From: Apoda limacodes | Lineage: Eukaryota; Arthropoda; Insecta; Lepidoptera; Limacodidae | Direction: 5' to 3' | Assembly: GCA_946406115.1 (NCBI GenBank) | Contig: OX291547.1 | Coordinates: 18,605,001 to 18,669,000 of the forward strand | Length of the DNA: 64,000 bases | Shown here: positions 24,961 through 35,435 of the stretch, piece by piece | How the letters are laid out: every line of letters starts with the position of its first letter | How positions within the stretch are numbered: position 1 is the first letter of the stretch | Notes under the pieces: generated by a model | The model's input: the letters and a program-made list of their open reading frames with translations, nothing else | Database searches by the model: none | What the model was told of the DNA's origin: nothing | Program-made: the position numbers and the translations under genes

Positions 24961-25165
24961 CTCGTCCCCACTTATACTCGCAATCGCAACAGCGTAACGG
25001 GGAACTCCCCTCCTGGTGCTGACTCACCTTTGGGTTCGAGGCTCACGCTGGTCAAAGGGATGACCCCAAGAGCGACAACCGACAGCCATATGCTAAAAGT
25101 CCGGTGGATGGCAGTAATGGCTGCATCAGCCAACTGCATAATCCGTTCAAAAAAGAAAAAAACTT
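24961..25165 (+). mobile_element. Jockey-like LINE 3-prime tail
   Basis: Blocks 'gcgtaacggggaactcccct', 'gttcgaggctcacgctggtc' and 'agtaatggctgcatcagcca' also occur in the same order at 61,203-61,393, downstream of a reverse-transcriptase fragment. The copy ends in an A-rich stretch at 25,147-25,165 (ttcaaaaaagaaaaaaa), as expected for a target-primed insertion. Confidence 0.8.
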
Positions 25166-25387
25166 TTTTTATCGTAGTTTCCCTCTGAAAGTTTTGGCAC
25201 GCCACCTATTGTGAAAGGGGTGTAATAATTCAGAAACCTTTCCCGGCGTGTGCACAATTTACCAAAATTTCATTACAGTTCGTTTACTCTTAGTACTCAA
25301 GTCCAACTCGCACTTGACAAGTTATTCTTTCTCTGAAACCTTCCCCGGCGTTTGGACAACAACTTAACTAGCACTTAACCCTTTTTA

Positions 25388-25745
25388 GGGTTCCGTGGCC
25401 AACAAGGAACTCACATAATTTCGCCATGTCCAATCCCGCGTCTGTCCGACTGTCAGAGACCGTTATTACTAGAAAACTGTATTTTGTTATGACTATATAC
25501 TAAACATATTAATTAGGCCGTCAAAATGGTATAATAAAATAAAAAAAAAATTTTTAGTGTGCCTCCTCTAGGTATTAGTAATTAACAGCCCAGTGTCGTC
25601 GACATCGTCGCCCCCCCCCCCCAATGCCAACTAAATGTCTGTCCTTGGGTATGAGAAAAAAAAAACGTGAGTAGCATATTGTATAACAAAATTAAAAGGA
25701 AAACTATCAAAGCGAAGGGTTTTACAACTTAATGATGAAATTGGT
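25388..25745 (+). repeat. Repeat family G, copy 1
   Basis: Starts 'agggttccgtggccaacaag', then 'atttcgccatgtcc', 'attactagaaaactgta', 'aacatattaattaggcc', a poly-C run at 25,611-25,622, 'caatgcca', and 'aaaactatcaaagcg' to 'tacaacttaatga'. The same order of blocks occurs at 51,292-51,555. The first part is the common 'gggttccgt' lepidopteran repeat. Confidence 0.8.
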
Positions 25746-25874
25746 TTTTGCGGGAACTTTTTTGGATGCAAACACATTCCGAATAGTTGTCTGCCTAAGG
25801 TGCGCGGGAGCATTTTTAATGTGCCCCACAGCTGCCAGTGTGATAATTTAGCGGATAGCCTAGGTCATCATGGG

Positions 25875-26090
25875 CTGTCTTGCAGATAAAGTGCTAGTAG
25901 ATTTCCACGTCACTTTCAGTTGAAAGACATTATTTGTAGGGCACTTGCCAGTGTCAATGTGTCGTCTATTTTAAAACCAAAAGGACTAGCCCGTGACGAT
26001 GCTAAGAGGCTCGATTGCTTAACTCTTATACCTTGGAAAATGGGACGCCCTTTGGTGTAGGATGTAACTTGCATTGTCACGTCTCATTGT
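25875..26090 (+). pseudogene. Non-LTR reverse transcriptase C-terminal fragment
   Basis: From 25,908 the frame reads RHFQLKDIICRALASVNVSS then ILKPKGLARDDAKRLDCLTL and IPWKMGRPLV, with a stop in place of the following Trp. The pattern RHxxLNDxIxRAL, LEPxGLxRxDGKRPDGLTLIPW and GRxLVWDxTC is a familiar segment of a LINE-like protein common in insects and other invertebrates. Only this part is present. Confidence 0.75.
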
Positions 26091-26129
26091 TCAACTACCT
26101 CAAGAAAGGCGCACTCAAATCTAAAAAAT

Positions 26130-26780
26130 AAAAAACGTTTTAGCAAAAAAACAACCGGTATCAAAATATGCACTAAAAAGGTGAAGGTGAAGTAATTATT
26201 TCCACCAACAATATTTTCAATTCCAATCATTTTACAATATCTGCTTAATATATCTTATTTTGATGTTGATTACATAAAATAGATAAAAAACGCGTGAACA
26301 TAAAAAAATATATATATGTGATGCCAAATAATGTACAAAAATATATTTCTACATATTTATTACTTCAGCAAAATTTATATGAACCCAATTTAAGTTAATT
26401 TACAAAACCACTTCTCTTTCTCTTTTTAACCGACTTCAAAAAAGGAGGAGGTGCTCAATTCGTCGGAGACTTTTTTTTTATGTATGTTACCCGATTTCTC
26501 GAAGACGCCGGGACCGATTTGAGAAATTCTTTTTTTAATCAAAAGGTTATACTTTCCAGGTGGTCCCATATATTATTATACTGAATTGAAAAAATGTTAA
26601 GTTGGAACAGGTGAAACGCCTTTTATGTTGATTATTGTATAAAACTTTGTTACGAGTATGGATGTTTTTAGTGCACAAGAAAAAAAAAGCAATTCGTCAC
26701 TGAAAAGAAATAAAATAAAAACTTTTTAACAAAAAAAAACAACCGGCTTCAAAAAGATGCACTAAAAAGGTAAAAATAAT
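26130..26780. repeat. Repeat family F ('cgacttcaaaaaaggaggag')
   Basis: 'ccggtatcaaaatatgcact' with 'aaaaaggtgaag' at 26,154, and a longer copy from 26,430 ('ccgacttcaaaaaaggagga') through 'tttccaggtggtcccatat' and 'ccttttatgttgattattgt' to 'ccggcttcaaaaagatgcac' with 'taaaaaggta'. A shorter copy lies at 35,160-35,390 in the same orientation, and a scrap at 34,728. Non-coding; class unknown. Confidence 0.75.
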
Positions 26781-29150
26781 TACTATAATTTCCAAAAATC
26801 TGATCTGAATTACAGTTTGAAATTGGTGTCATGCAAGCAAACTATGTGTTATAAACTGTTACATAGGTACATAGCCTCCAACTTTTTGTTTTGTTCCGGT
26901 ATTATTTTGTTATTAAATCTAGTTTCACTTTTTTCACTTTTTAAGCCGCTTCTTAATTGCTATTGCTAAGAAATGCATTTGATTTCGTAGTGTTTTGATA
27001 CTTTGTTTATTTCATTAGCAGTATACGGTCCTCTGTGGCATTCTGAATTAAAATCAAATTATTTAATATTCAGTTTTTATTATTTTAGGTCGAAACCATA
27101 CAATAAGGTTACTGAGCTTACTGCCTCCAATCTGTTTTTTTTTTTTCGTTCAAAAGTGTTAATTTTTTTAATTGATTCCATTTAACAAATTTCAAAAGCT
27201 TACATTCTACAAATAAATCTATTTTCAAATATTTTTTTTTGCGTTTTCCTAAATATTTTTAGGCGTTCCTCTAAATATTTCTATGAGGTACGTATTTATT
27301 CATATGTGTAAAAATTAAGCGATTTCTATATATTATTTTATTGTTATTGTTGAGTTTTAAATCGTAACTAATAATTATTCAGTTAGCATAAACTACTTAA
27401 TTTTTTTATATAACTCTACCCAAAGGTTGTCTGGAAGAGGTCGTTCAATAGCGATAATACCGGCAATTGGGTTTTTTTTGAGTTAGTGTATTCTTTGCCT
27501 TTGCGCAATAAAGTATGTACCTATATAATCATTATGACCAGGGACATAATGATATACCCCTTTGCCAATTCTAGAGAAACTATAGTCAGGATTGGACACG
27601 GGGAGGCAGAATAAATCAATGTATGTAATTAATGCATACTCTAACAGTTCAGCCATAACTGGTGTTGGATGAAAGGTCAACATCAACATAAAACTGTTAT
27701 GATATGGCTTTAGCGTATTTCCCAGAGCGCGGGGCGGCCGGGGGTGCACGCCGCCCAGGGGAAATTTCCCGGTATCTCTCTGTGGAGCCTCTACAAGTTT
27801 TATGGACGAGCTGCTCCCCGCCTAGCGCCTGCCCGCGTAATACCTAGGGTTGCCAGATTATTAAGCTAAATTATCAATCCAAAATGAAATAAAAACACAT
27901 AATATTTTTTTTATAAAACAAAATTCAAAACTTGATTACTCTGTCGTTAACGCAATAAGAAGAAACTCGTTTACCTAGTTATATGTATAATACACAAGGC
28001 GACGATGCGGAGAACCAAATAAAAAGAACCGTGTTGATCACAAAACGATACCAATATGGTTGCAGTGCGCTTCTCACAAATTATATACATTATGTCCTTC
28101 TTGTGGTCTTGATGGCCCTACCGCGTCAGAGCGTGTTGAAAAACTTTAAACTTACGCTACCTATGGACGGCATTTGCCACAGCCGAGTAATTTTCTCACC
28201 TCTAAACAAAGACCGAGTTATCTAAAAATGTATCTAACTACCTCTGAGTGATAAAGGCCTGAAAATAAGCGTTTTTTTCCTTGACAAATCAAAATTTGAA
28301 ACCTTTTAACTCTGTTAACAATGGTGTTAAATTTAAATAATGTTATTTTTAGAATTTAACATCATTGTACATACTTTTTAATAGGGGACATAATTTTTTC
28401 TATCCATTTTTAGGGTTTAGTTTTGTACCAAAAGGACATAACAGAACCCTATTGCTGTCACTCTCTGTCCGTTTGTCTGTAAATGAAATAACCTGAAACC
28501 TGTTTTTGCAAAGCATGCAAAGCTTGGTTTCAATTGCAACGTGTGTAATAAAATTTTTCAAATGTGATTTGTACTTAACTAAATAATATGTAAGCAAGAT
28601 AAACATACAAAAACAAAACCTTAAAAGCTATACGAACACATCGGATAAGCCTAATGTCGCAAGAAACTACTTAGGACATCGCAGATAATATCTGAATAAA
28701 CATTTCAAATCCCAGCAATCTATGTGTAGCAACCCTAGGACTACTCAAACCTGCCCCTTAACTTCTTGTCGTTTATTATTGCTTTAGGCAAGTACTAATT
28801 GTCGCGTCTACATAATTTAAATTTTGTAGAATTCCTTTTTTACTACTTTTAATTTTATATACTAAGATATATTCGTACGTAAATTTCATTTATAGTTTGA
28901 TTTGAAATTAATGTGTTTCAATTTAAATTTAACGGTGTATCGATCGAAATTTTATATACTATTTTCTATTGCAATAGTTGCATTGTTAGATGCGCCTAAC
29001 ATTTTTTAATATTCCTGCTTATCAACACTTTATAATAATATTAATAAAAATCTATACTTAATTTATATATAACTATAATACTAAAACTAAAAATAACTAT
29101 AATTAAAAAAATAAAGTTCGTAAGTTTGGATGTAGGAGGTAAAATCCGAT
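26781..29150. other. Intergenic DNA, no supported gene
   Basis: AT-rich with one GC-rich patch at 27,722-27,840. Open frames at 27,483-27,749 (-) and 27,983-28,225 (+) have no recognised domain or splice context. At 28,411-28,500 there is a 'tttttagggtttag...ctgtccgtttgtctgt' stretch related to repeats at 25.4 and 51.3 kb. Confidence 0.45.
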
Positions 29151-29345
29151 TCTATACTCATTTCAAGAGCTCTTTTACTAACTCTGTACCCTCGGTGAAA
29201 ACTGATATAAGTCGACTAATAGCACTTATTAGATTATTAGACATATCTAATCAGTGTCAAATGCTCTTTTTATCTATCTTATCCACGTAGCCTTAGCTCT
29301 ACTGGATACGGAGATATTTTTCGTGCACAATAATATAAGTTAACT
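29151..29345. repeat. Dispersed repeat with 'taccctcggtgaaaactgat'
   Basis: The core at 29,186-29,210 recurs inverted at 34,644-34,670. The surrounding block has several imperfect internal inverted repeats (e.g. 'ttagattattagacatatctaa'). No coding potential. Confidence 0.55.
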
Positions 29346-29832
29346 TATATCAGCGAAGAGTCTTTAATGCCTTGTGTGTGATATTATAACTTGACATCCA
29401 CTCATAAAATTGAATAGACCTTGTTTAAATTATAAGTGTAAAATAATACAAATTTAGTTTAATCATCTTACCGACAGACAGTATATTGATATAAGATTGT
29501 GTGTTATGATACAATTAAAAATGTATTGTTGTTCACGATTGCATCTTTAAATATCAATAACGTGAATAATGATGTTATTCTATATAATACATTTAGAACT
29601 TAATAAACAATGTCAAAATTTGTTTTTTTCTAATATATTTCGATCTACATTATTTTTCACGAGGCTGCTTATGAACTATTACATTCGTGTCTATTAATAC
29701 AATTTAGTTACATCAAAAATCTTATCAACTCCTTGCAAGCATTTGAAAACGTCCGTTGGTGTCAACTGATACAATTCGGTAATTCTATCTTCTTATGCGT
29801 GAGCACCTAACTGGCGCGAAAGAGATAGAGTA

Positions 29833-31648
29833 GGGGAGACCGGGTACAATAGTAACATTACATATTTCGTTTGATTTCGGTTAGTCTAATATCCATACGG
29901 TTAAATTTACATAGCCACATATAATTTTCGTCTATGCTTTACAAAACAGATATTCTTAACTATGACATTAACATTAGTTTTTAAAGAGCTACAGAACTAA
30001 ATTAAAATGCTAAGTCATTTGTTACTTTCATCCTCAGGGAAAGGTCTAAAGTATCACGCCACGGGTCAAAAGTAACATTGTAACATATACTGCGCATTTG
30101 GTGGAGAAGCAATAAAACTAATTTTGTGATAAAGATAACAAATTGATTGTTTTTATTAATGATTGTAATAATCACAAAATATTATTATAAAAAGAACAAT
30201 ATTTTTTGTAAGACAATTGTCACATCCACTCTTCGCTTCAACACTATCTCAGCTTGTAGACGTCCACTGTTAAAAATGTAGCCCCCCCCTTCCCCATATC
30301 TTTGTTGCCTGAGTTTCTTGCACCCAGGATATCCCTGTCGCTCTAACCAGTCAATTGGGCCATTGTGATTGGGCTTGAAAGTGGAGAGAAGCTTAAGCAT
30401 CGATATTGCGATAATCATCAAAAGTTTCTATTGGAAAGACCAGTACAAGTACTGTAGAGATTACGACCTCTTGTTAAGTGTAAAGGAAGTAAATATGCTA
30501 GCGAACGCTTTTACGCAGCAAATACTTCGTGGTGTTTTTATGAAAATATTATAGATGTTGTCAGTGTGTTTTTAAATAAAAACAATCGGAATTTAGAGTT
30601 TGTCATTATTTTTATATTGATTGACATTCCAATGAAATATATAGATCGGACAAGTCTATATAGGTTTGGAGGGTCGATTCCTGTCTCTATCAGGGAACCC
30701 TAGAATATGTAGAATGGTGTAACATTGCCAGTAGACTTAGGAATAGATACTCATGTATCCAATATATAATACGTATCGCCACCATTCCGATTACCAATTG
30801 TAATGGAAAGACGACCCGATGGAAGGATGACCTAATGATCGAAGAAGTACATCAGCTAAGTTGTTTTTGTATACTAATTCTCCTAGGTAAACGTTGTGTC
30901 TAAAATATATTTATTCTTGTGGCGATGAAAAAGAGCATAATATAGAAAAGATCTCCCAATACCGTGTTATCATTAGCAGAGATTCCCGATACCTAGTAAA
31001 TGAAAAAGTAGAAGCAGCGTCTTTACGCCCCCGCACGCTGCAGTACTAACAGCAAATAGTTTAATAAATATGATTAATGTGGTATGGCTAACATTCAGTT
31101 TTCTTACTAGTGCTATAACGTATTTTTATTAAAATTGCCATTGGCGACTTTTTTATGGACTTCACGTACAGCATCGCAATTCTTTGTTTATCTTAATCTA
31201 AGAAAACAAAAAAGTTATGTAAGTGTTTACATAAAAAGCATGTTGCTTTTATTCCCGTGGTGTAATATTACTTTCATACCCACTCAATTATTTGTAAATA
31301 ATCACGTAATAACCTAAAAACTTAATGTGCTTTACATAAAACAATTATAATCATGTACAAGCAAACTAATGCAGAATCTTAAATAAAATAGCCACAAAGA
31401 TATACACATCTCAACCCTACGTAAACAATAAGTTGATAAAAGTAAAAAATCGTACTTTCAGGGCGTGAAAACACATTTCGTCTTTTAATACAACACACAA
31501 AACCGAAATACGTGTGGAAACCGATCTCAGGCATGGGAAGTGTTACAAACTAACCCTCAATGGCCGCGAGCAGTGATAAGACCATTAGACAAATCTACAG
31601 AGCGTTTGTTACATTCGACCCGCCGTTACTTTTGTACCCAGTCTCCCC
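29833..31648 (+). mobile_element. 1,816-bp TIR transposon of the GGGGAGACC family, copy 1
   Basis: Left end GGGGAGACCGGGTACAATAG, right end its inverse with 22 of 24 positions matching; TA flanks both ends (29,831-29,832; 31,649-31,650). A second copy in opposite orientation at 51,558-52,770 aligns over most of the length, which confirms it as one family. There is no transposase frame; the 78-codon minus frame at 30,185-30,421 is broken in the other copy. AAAGTAAC motifs occur repeatedly near both ends (for example about 30,010-30,090), suggesting subterminal transposase-binding repeats. A 587-bp insertion splits this copy. TA duplication places it loosely with Tc1/mariner-type or other TA-targeting elements; superfamily not determined. 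Confidence 0.85.
30455..31041. mobile_element. 587-bp insertion nested in TIR element copy 1
   Basis: The matching place in the copy at 51.6-52.8 kb lacks this stretch: there the sequence goes straight across an AGAACT site (reverse strand of 52,148-52,153), while here AGTACT is present on both sides (30,449-30,454 and 31,042-31,047). That pattern indicates an insertion with about 6-bp target duplication. A short frame TTRWKDDLM near 30,814 resembles the end of RTE-type reverse transcriptases, so a truncated non-LTR element is possible, but no poly(A) tail is visible. Confidence 0.7.
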
Positions 31649-31650
31649 TA

Positions 31651-32290
31651 CGTTCATTCGCGAAAACTAATTATTCTTATTGCTACATGTGGCCAGAATC
31701 AAGTGGAGGCAGAGGAGCAAATCAAATTTCTTCCTGCTTGTACGACTTTGTTATTAATCTTTTACCACTATTGCATCCAAACGCGTCAAAATTGATTATG
31801 TACTCAGATTCATGCGCCGGGCGAAGTAAGAATTCCGTGGTAGCAACAATGTCACTCATACTTGTGCAGAACTCAGAACAATTAACTACTACAGAACACA
31901 AATTTCTAGTACCTGGTCACACACATTTGGAAGTAGATTCTAATCATGCTTTGATAGAACGAACTACAAAGCGCACTTCTATGAGAGACCAAGAGATTGG
32001 TGTCAGTTGGTACGAAGTTCTTCTAATCGTACTAATCAACTTTCTGTAATAGAAATGTGTTATAAAGATTTTGATGATTTTGCTGATTTTTCCAAAAAAC
32101 CAACTTCAAATAAAGAAAGTAAATTCCATAGGCAAAAAGTTTGTGTGGCTGAATATTCAAATTTTGAAGTATACCACAAAATCAGTTTCCTATATTTAGT
32201 TACAAAGAGAGCTACGGAGCCATCGATTACAATTCTATGTCATATGCGAAAAGCAACAAAAGATATGAACAACGTATTAATTTAGAGAGT
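31651..32290 (+). pseudogene. Transposase-like gene fragment (DUF7869-like catalytic core)
   Basis: The frame after the TIR end reads SYCYMWPESSGGRGANQISS, then KLIMYSDSCAGRSKNSVVAT and FLVPGHTHLEVDSNHALIER. A YSDxCxGQNxN strand followed by a PGHTHMExDxxHxxIE motif is widespread in uncharacterised, transposase-like insect proteins (DUF7869-type). Acidic residues at each motif are kept. A frameshift near 31,990 moves the frame to NRTNQLSVIEMCYKDFDDFA and on to about 32,285. The N-terminal half is absent, and the left boundary coincides with the end of the neighbouring TIR element. The open frame at 31,540 starts inside that element, so its first 40 or so residues are not part of this protein. 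Confidence 0.75.
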
Positions 32291-32564
32291 ATTAAGAAGT
32301 GTTTATTGGACCAGTACCTATAGTAGCAGAGAAAAAGCAGATCTGATCTCTCTTTTGTATTATATTGAACCAAGTGCTCATGACTTCTATATTTATTTGA
32401 CCGATATGATTCGACCGATGACATATTACATCCAGATGACATCCAGATTTAACAGAGGAACAAGAATTTTATGTTATTCGATTTTAGACAACTTTTATTG
32501 CGATGTTACTTACTATTTAAATGTTAGTTAGTTTTAAACTTTCGCATTTTTCACTTATTATTAT

Positions 32565-33380
32565 TATAGAACTCGGGTCTTAACGCAATGCACGTAAGTA
32601 CGTATACGGAAACGTACCTGAATTGGATGCCGACGTTTCGACAAGAATTGCACCTTATCGTGGTCACGGCTGTACTGGCTGAAGAGCGCGGCGTCGTCTT
32701 CTGGCCGCTCGTGCAGTTTCTTCCACTACCCTCACATTGTTTAAATATTCTCTACACACTACACTGACGATGTCCATATTGCGTTTATCACCGATATTAC
32801 TGTCGCGTGGTTTAAACCTATGAATCACAGGATTCCACGCCTTTGAAAGATTATATCCATACTTCTGTATTGAAATTTTTGTCGCATTACTTTATTTCAA
32901 TAGCTTCGCGTACAAATCGTGGATAATAGTGGCGCTCAGTGGAGACGACTGTCGGTTCGTGAAGTTCAACCCAGTGATTTTGCGAGCCATTGAGTAGATG
33001 GTCGGCTACGGCTGATTTATTTGTTTGTCAGTTTTTGAAAGCAGCTATGTGTTCTTTAACCCTTTTGGCTATAGTGCGTTTCGTTACGCATACGTACGAC
33101 CTTCCACAGCTGCAGTCTATCCCGAAAACGCCTGGTCTTTGGGCCTTTGGTAGGGAATAGAATCCTTCAGTGTCCGCAGGTGTTTGGCAATTTTAGAGCG
33201 CGGTGTGTACACTGTCTTGATAGAGTATTTACTTAGTAAAGTTCCTATTTTGTCCGTTACTCCCTTTAGGTATGGCATAAAGGCTGCCTGTCTATTCACT
33301 TCAGGTTTTCTATGTCTTTGTGGATTTCGCGGCTGTCGTTTGCACACTTCACACCCATTCCTTCTTAGTACCTCCTGCAC
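32565..33380 (-). mobile_element. Penelope-like element, 3-prime part with GIY-YIG endonuclease remnant
   Basis: The minus frame from 33,380 gives MPYLKGVTDKIGTLLSKYSI then KTVYTPRSKIAKHLRTLKDS. After a frameshift near 33,125 it continues GVFGIDCSCGRSYVCVTKRT and IAKRVKEHIAAF. PYxKGxxxKIGxxLxKYxIxTVF and then GxYxIxCxCGxxYIGxTxRxxxxRxKEH is the linker plus GIY-YIG endonuclease of Penelope-like elements; here GIY is GVF and YIG is YVC. Downstream, near 32,629-32,672, lies a 'ccgacgtttcga...tggtcacgg' end motif, shared with about 50,091-50,119. No reverse transcriptase part is present; the copy is truncated and dead. Confidence 0.85.
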
Positions 33381-33730
33381 GTGTTTTAAATTAAATTAAA
33401 TGTTTATAGTATATTTTTATTTCTTTACTGTTTTACTGTGCTTGCTTTCAAATACCATTAAGCGCTTTGGTTAATTATAATTTTTTATCTTTTAGTTTAA
33501 ACTTTACAAAGTTTATTGAAAGAATAAGCTATTATATGTTATTTGGAATTATTTTAGTCCTTACTTATCATGTTTCGTAGCATGTCACCTAGCTATTGTC
33601 TAGCTCTAGCAAGGGACTACAGTTTGTACAATTCGTAAGATAAAATCGCTATAATTTAATGTCTTAGTGCCATATTAAAACTATTGTAGGAACGTAAGTA
33701 TTTGAAATTTAAAAGTACTTAACTATAAAA

Positions 33731-33770
33731 TTATGTACCTGATAACTCACACGAGTTATCAGGTACATAA
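33731..33770. repeat. Perfect hairpin, 18-bp arms, 4-nt loop
   Basis: TTATGTACCTGATAACTC at 33,731-33,748 is exactly reverse-complementary to 33,753-33,770, with loop ACAC. Not preceded by a gene, so a transcription terminator role is not supported. Confidence 0.95.
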
Positions 33771-33836
33771 CACAATAGGATGTTAAGTTTTAGTAAAGAT
33801 ATCATTCTTGCCCACTTAAGATGAAAATAAAAGAGA

Positions 33837-33887
33837 AGATATCAAAAAGTAGTTAGTAAAAAATTTACTAACTACTTTTTGATATCT
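33837..33887. repeat. Perfect hairpin, 24-bp arms, 3-nt loop
   Basis: The left arm 33,837-33,860 (starting AGATATCAAAAAGTAGTTAG) is exactly complementary to 33,864-33,887, with loop AAA. It lies 66 bp from the preceding hairpin. Confidence 0.95.
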
Positions 33888-33989
33888 TGTATAAAAAAAA
33901 GACTACAAATTTAAATATTTGTTTATTTGCATAAGTAGAACCATAAACTAACAATTTTGATATATAACCCTAAAAACATAATTCGCCTC

Positions 33990-34085
33990 AGACGTTATAC
34001 GCCCCACTGCAGGGGTACAGTCCTCTCCTTAGATAAGGAGGCTTAGGCCATAGTCCACCACGCTGGCCTAGTGCGGGTTGGCGGA
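33990..34085. repeat. Repeat fragment with 'agtccaccacgctggcc'
   Basis: Blocks 'gccccactgcaggggtacag' and 'ccatagtccaccacgctggc' are found inverted and diverged at 61,591-61,660 ('accagcgtggtgtagactat', 'ctgcagtggggcgtata'). It is a common lepidopteran non-LTR-derived scrap as I know it. Confidence 0.65.
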
Positions 34086-34640
34086 CGAAAACATAATACA
34101 ATAATAATATGATTATACTGCCGTATCATTTGACACAATCCAGAACTCGAAAATGAAAAAAACAAGTTGAGATATATTATTAAACACATGCTTTTTTTCC
34201 TATTTTTTTGTGATAAATAATTTATTAGTGTAAATATAACAATTTATTGTGTTTTAACAACCGGAAACTAAAGATGCTTCTGTTTTGTGATGGTTTTGTT
34301 TTGGATTTTTTGTTATGTATTAGTTTCAATGTATTTAAATGCTATTTCAATTCGCAGGTGTATCATATTTCACCAATATCAATCGTACCACTAGTTTTAG
34401 TGTAAAATAATATAATTTTAGTTAAATTATTCTAATGTGACGAATAATTGAAGTTGTTTATTTCCCTTATTGCTCTAAATAAATTAAATATATTGCTATT
34501 CTTCATATATCATAGTGCAGAAGCTAAAAATATCTATCTTTATTATTTTTTACCAAAGGAATAAAATCATTAACAAAAAGTAATACGCATGTAAAGGTAC
34601 AAAATATTAAAAACCCTTTTTTAAAAAAGTGTCATTTCAG
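34086..34640. other. AT-rich DNA, nothing recognised
   Basis: No open frame or repeat structure recognised. Confidence 0.45.
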
Positions 34641-34764
34641 ACCTATATCAGTTTTCACCGAGGGTACAGAATTATTTAGACTGGACACAGGATATATTTT
34701 ATTTTGAACAACATAGTTTCGAACTGACTTTAAAAAGGAGTTGTTCATCAATTTGGATGTTTAT

Positions 34765-35118
34765 ATTTTTGAAGTGAATACTTCTTTAGCGGCGTTGTGC
34801 ACTTTTTTTGTGATGGGTAAAAAATGATAAACTCGCGTCAGGCTGATCGAAAATTCGTAAGACGGAAACCATAATGCCACGCCAGAAAAATTCGCAGGAC
34901 GGAAACCATAATGACACGCCATAAAAGGATGATTGGCAAAAAAAAGATTGATTTTGAAGTAAAAACTTCTTTAGCGGCGTTGTGCACTTTTTTTGTAGGA
35001 CGAATAAAAAGTTGGGTTGATGAAAAGATGAAAGTGCAGATTACACATATTAAAATGTAATATCCAGGTTGTATATTTTCACTTCTGCCGGCATTCCCGA
35101 AGTGCAACCCGTTTTTTT
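34765..35118. repeat. Repeat family E, second copy (inverted)
   Basis: Contains 'ctttagcggcgttgtgcact' twice (34,780 and 34,970), 'cgtaagacggaaaccataat' and a partial second 'ggacggaaaccataatgaca', and ends 'ttttcacttctgccggcatt' with 'gaagtgcaacccg'. The doubling of internal blocks indicates a local duplication. Confidence 0.8.
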
Positions 35119-35159
35119 AATGCATTTTCTTAATATACAGACGGATTTGCAAATATTTA

Positions 35160-35392
35160 TTTAAAAGGGTATACTTCCCAGGTGGTCCCATATTAATGTA
35201 GTGAATTTCAAACATTTGTTACAAAAAAATTGGTGTTGATTTGGAACTAGTAAAAGCCTTTTATGTTGATGATTGTATAAAATATTGTTACAGGCAATAG
35301 CAAATCGTCTCTCGAAAGTAAAAAAAAATAAACATTTCAACAAAAAACAATCGGCTTGAAAAGATGCACTAAAAAGGTAAGAACATTTACTT
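35160..35392. repeat. Repeat family F, second copy
   Basis: 'gggtatacttcccaggtggt' through 'gccttttatgttgatgattg' to 'aagatgcactaaaaaggtaa', co-linear with 26,550-26,775. Confidence 0.8.
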
Positions 35393-35435
35393 GTTTCCAA
35401 AAATGTGATTCAGATCATTTGGATCATCATTTGGA

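Noticed and set aside
27722..27840. GC-rich patch as rRNA or CpG-island promoter
   Set aside because: Too short, no rRNA-like conserved blocks, and no supported gene starts nearby.
31540..31650. Start of the 169-codon frame as a real N-terminus
   Set aside because: These codons lie inside the TIR element; the conserved protein part begins only after the element ends.
32565..32680. Hammerhead ribozyme at the Penelope-like end
   Set aside because: I could not find a CTGATGA core with a matching GAAA and stems; only the shared terminal motif is present.
33731..33887. Hairpins as transcription terminators or a CRISPR-like array
   Set aside because: Only two different palindromes with no spacers or repeated unit, in a eukaryotic context without an adjacent gene.
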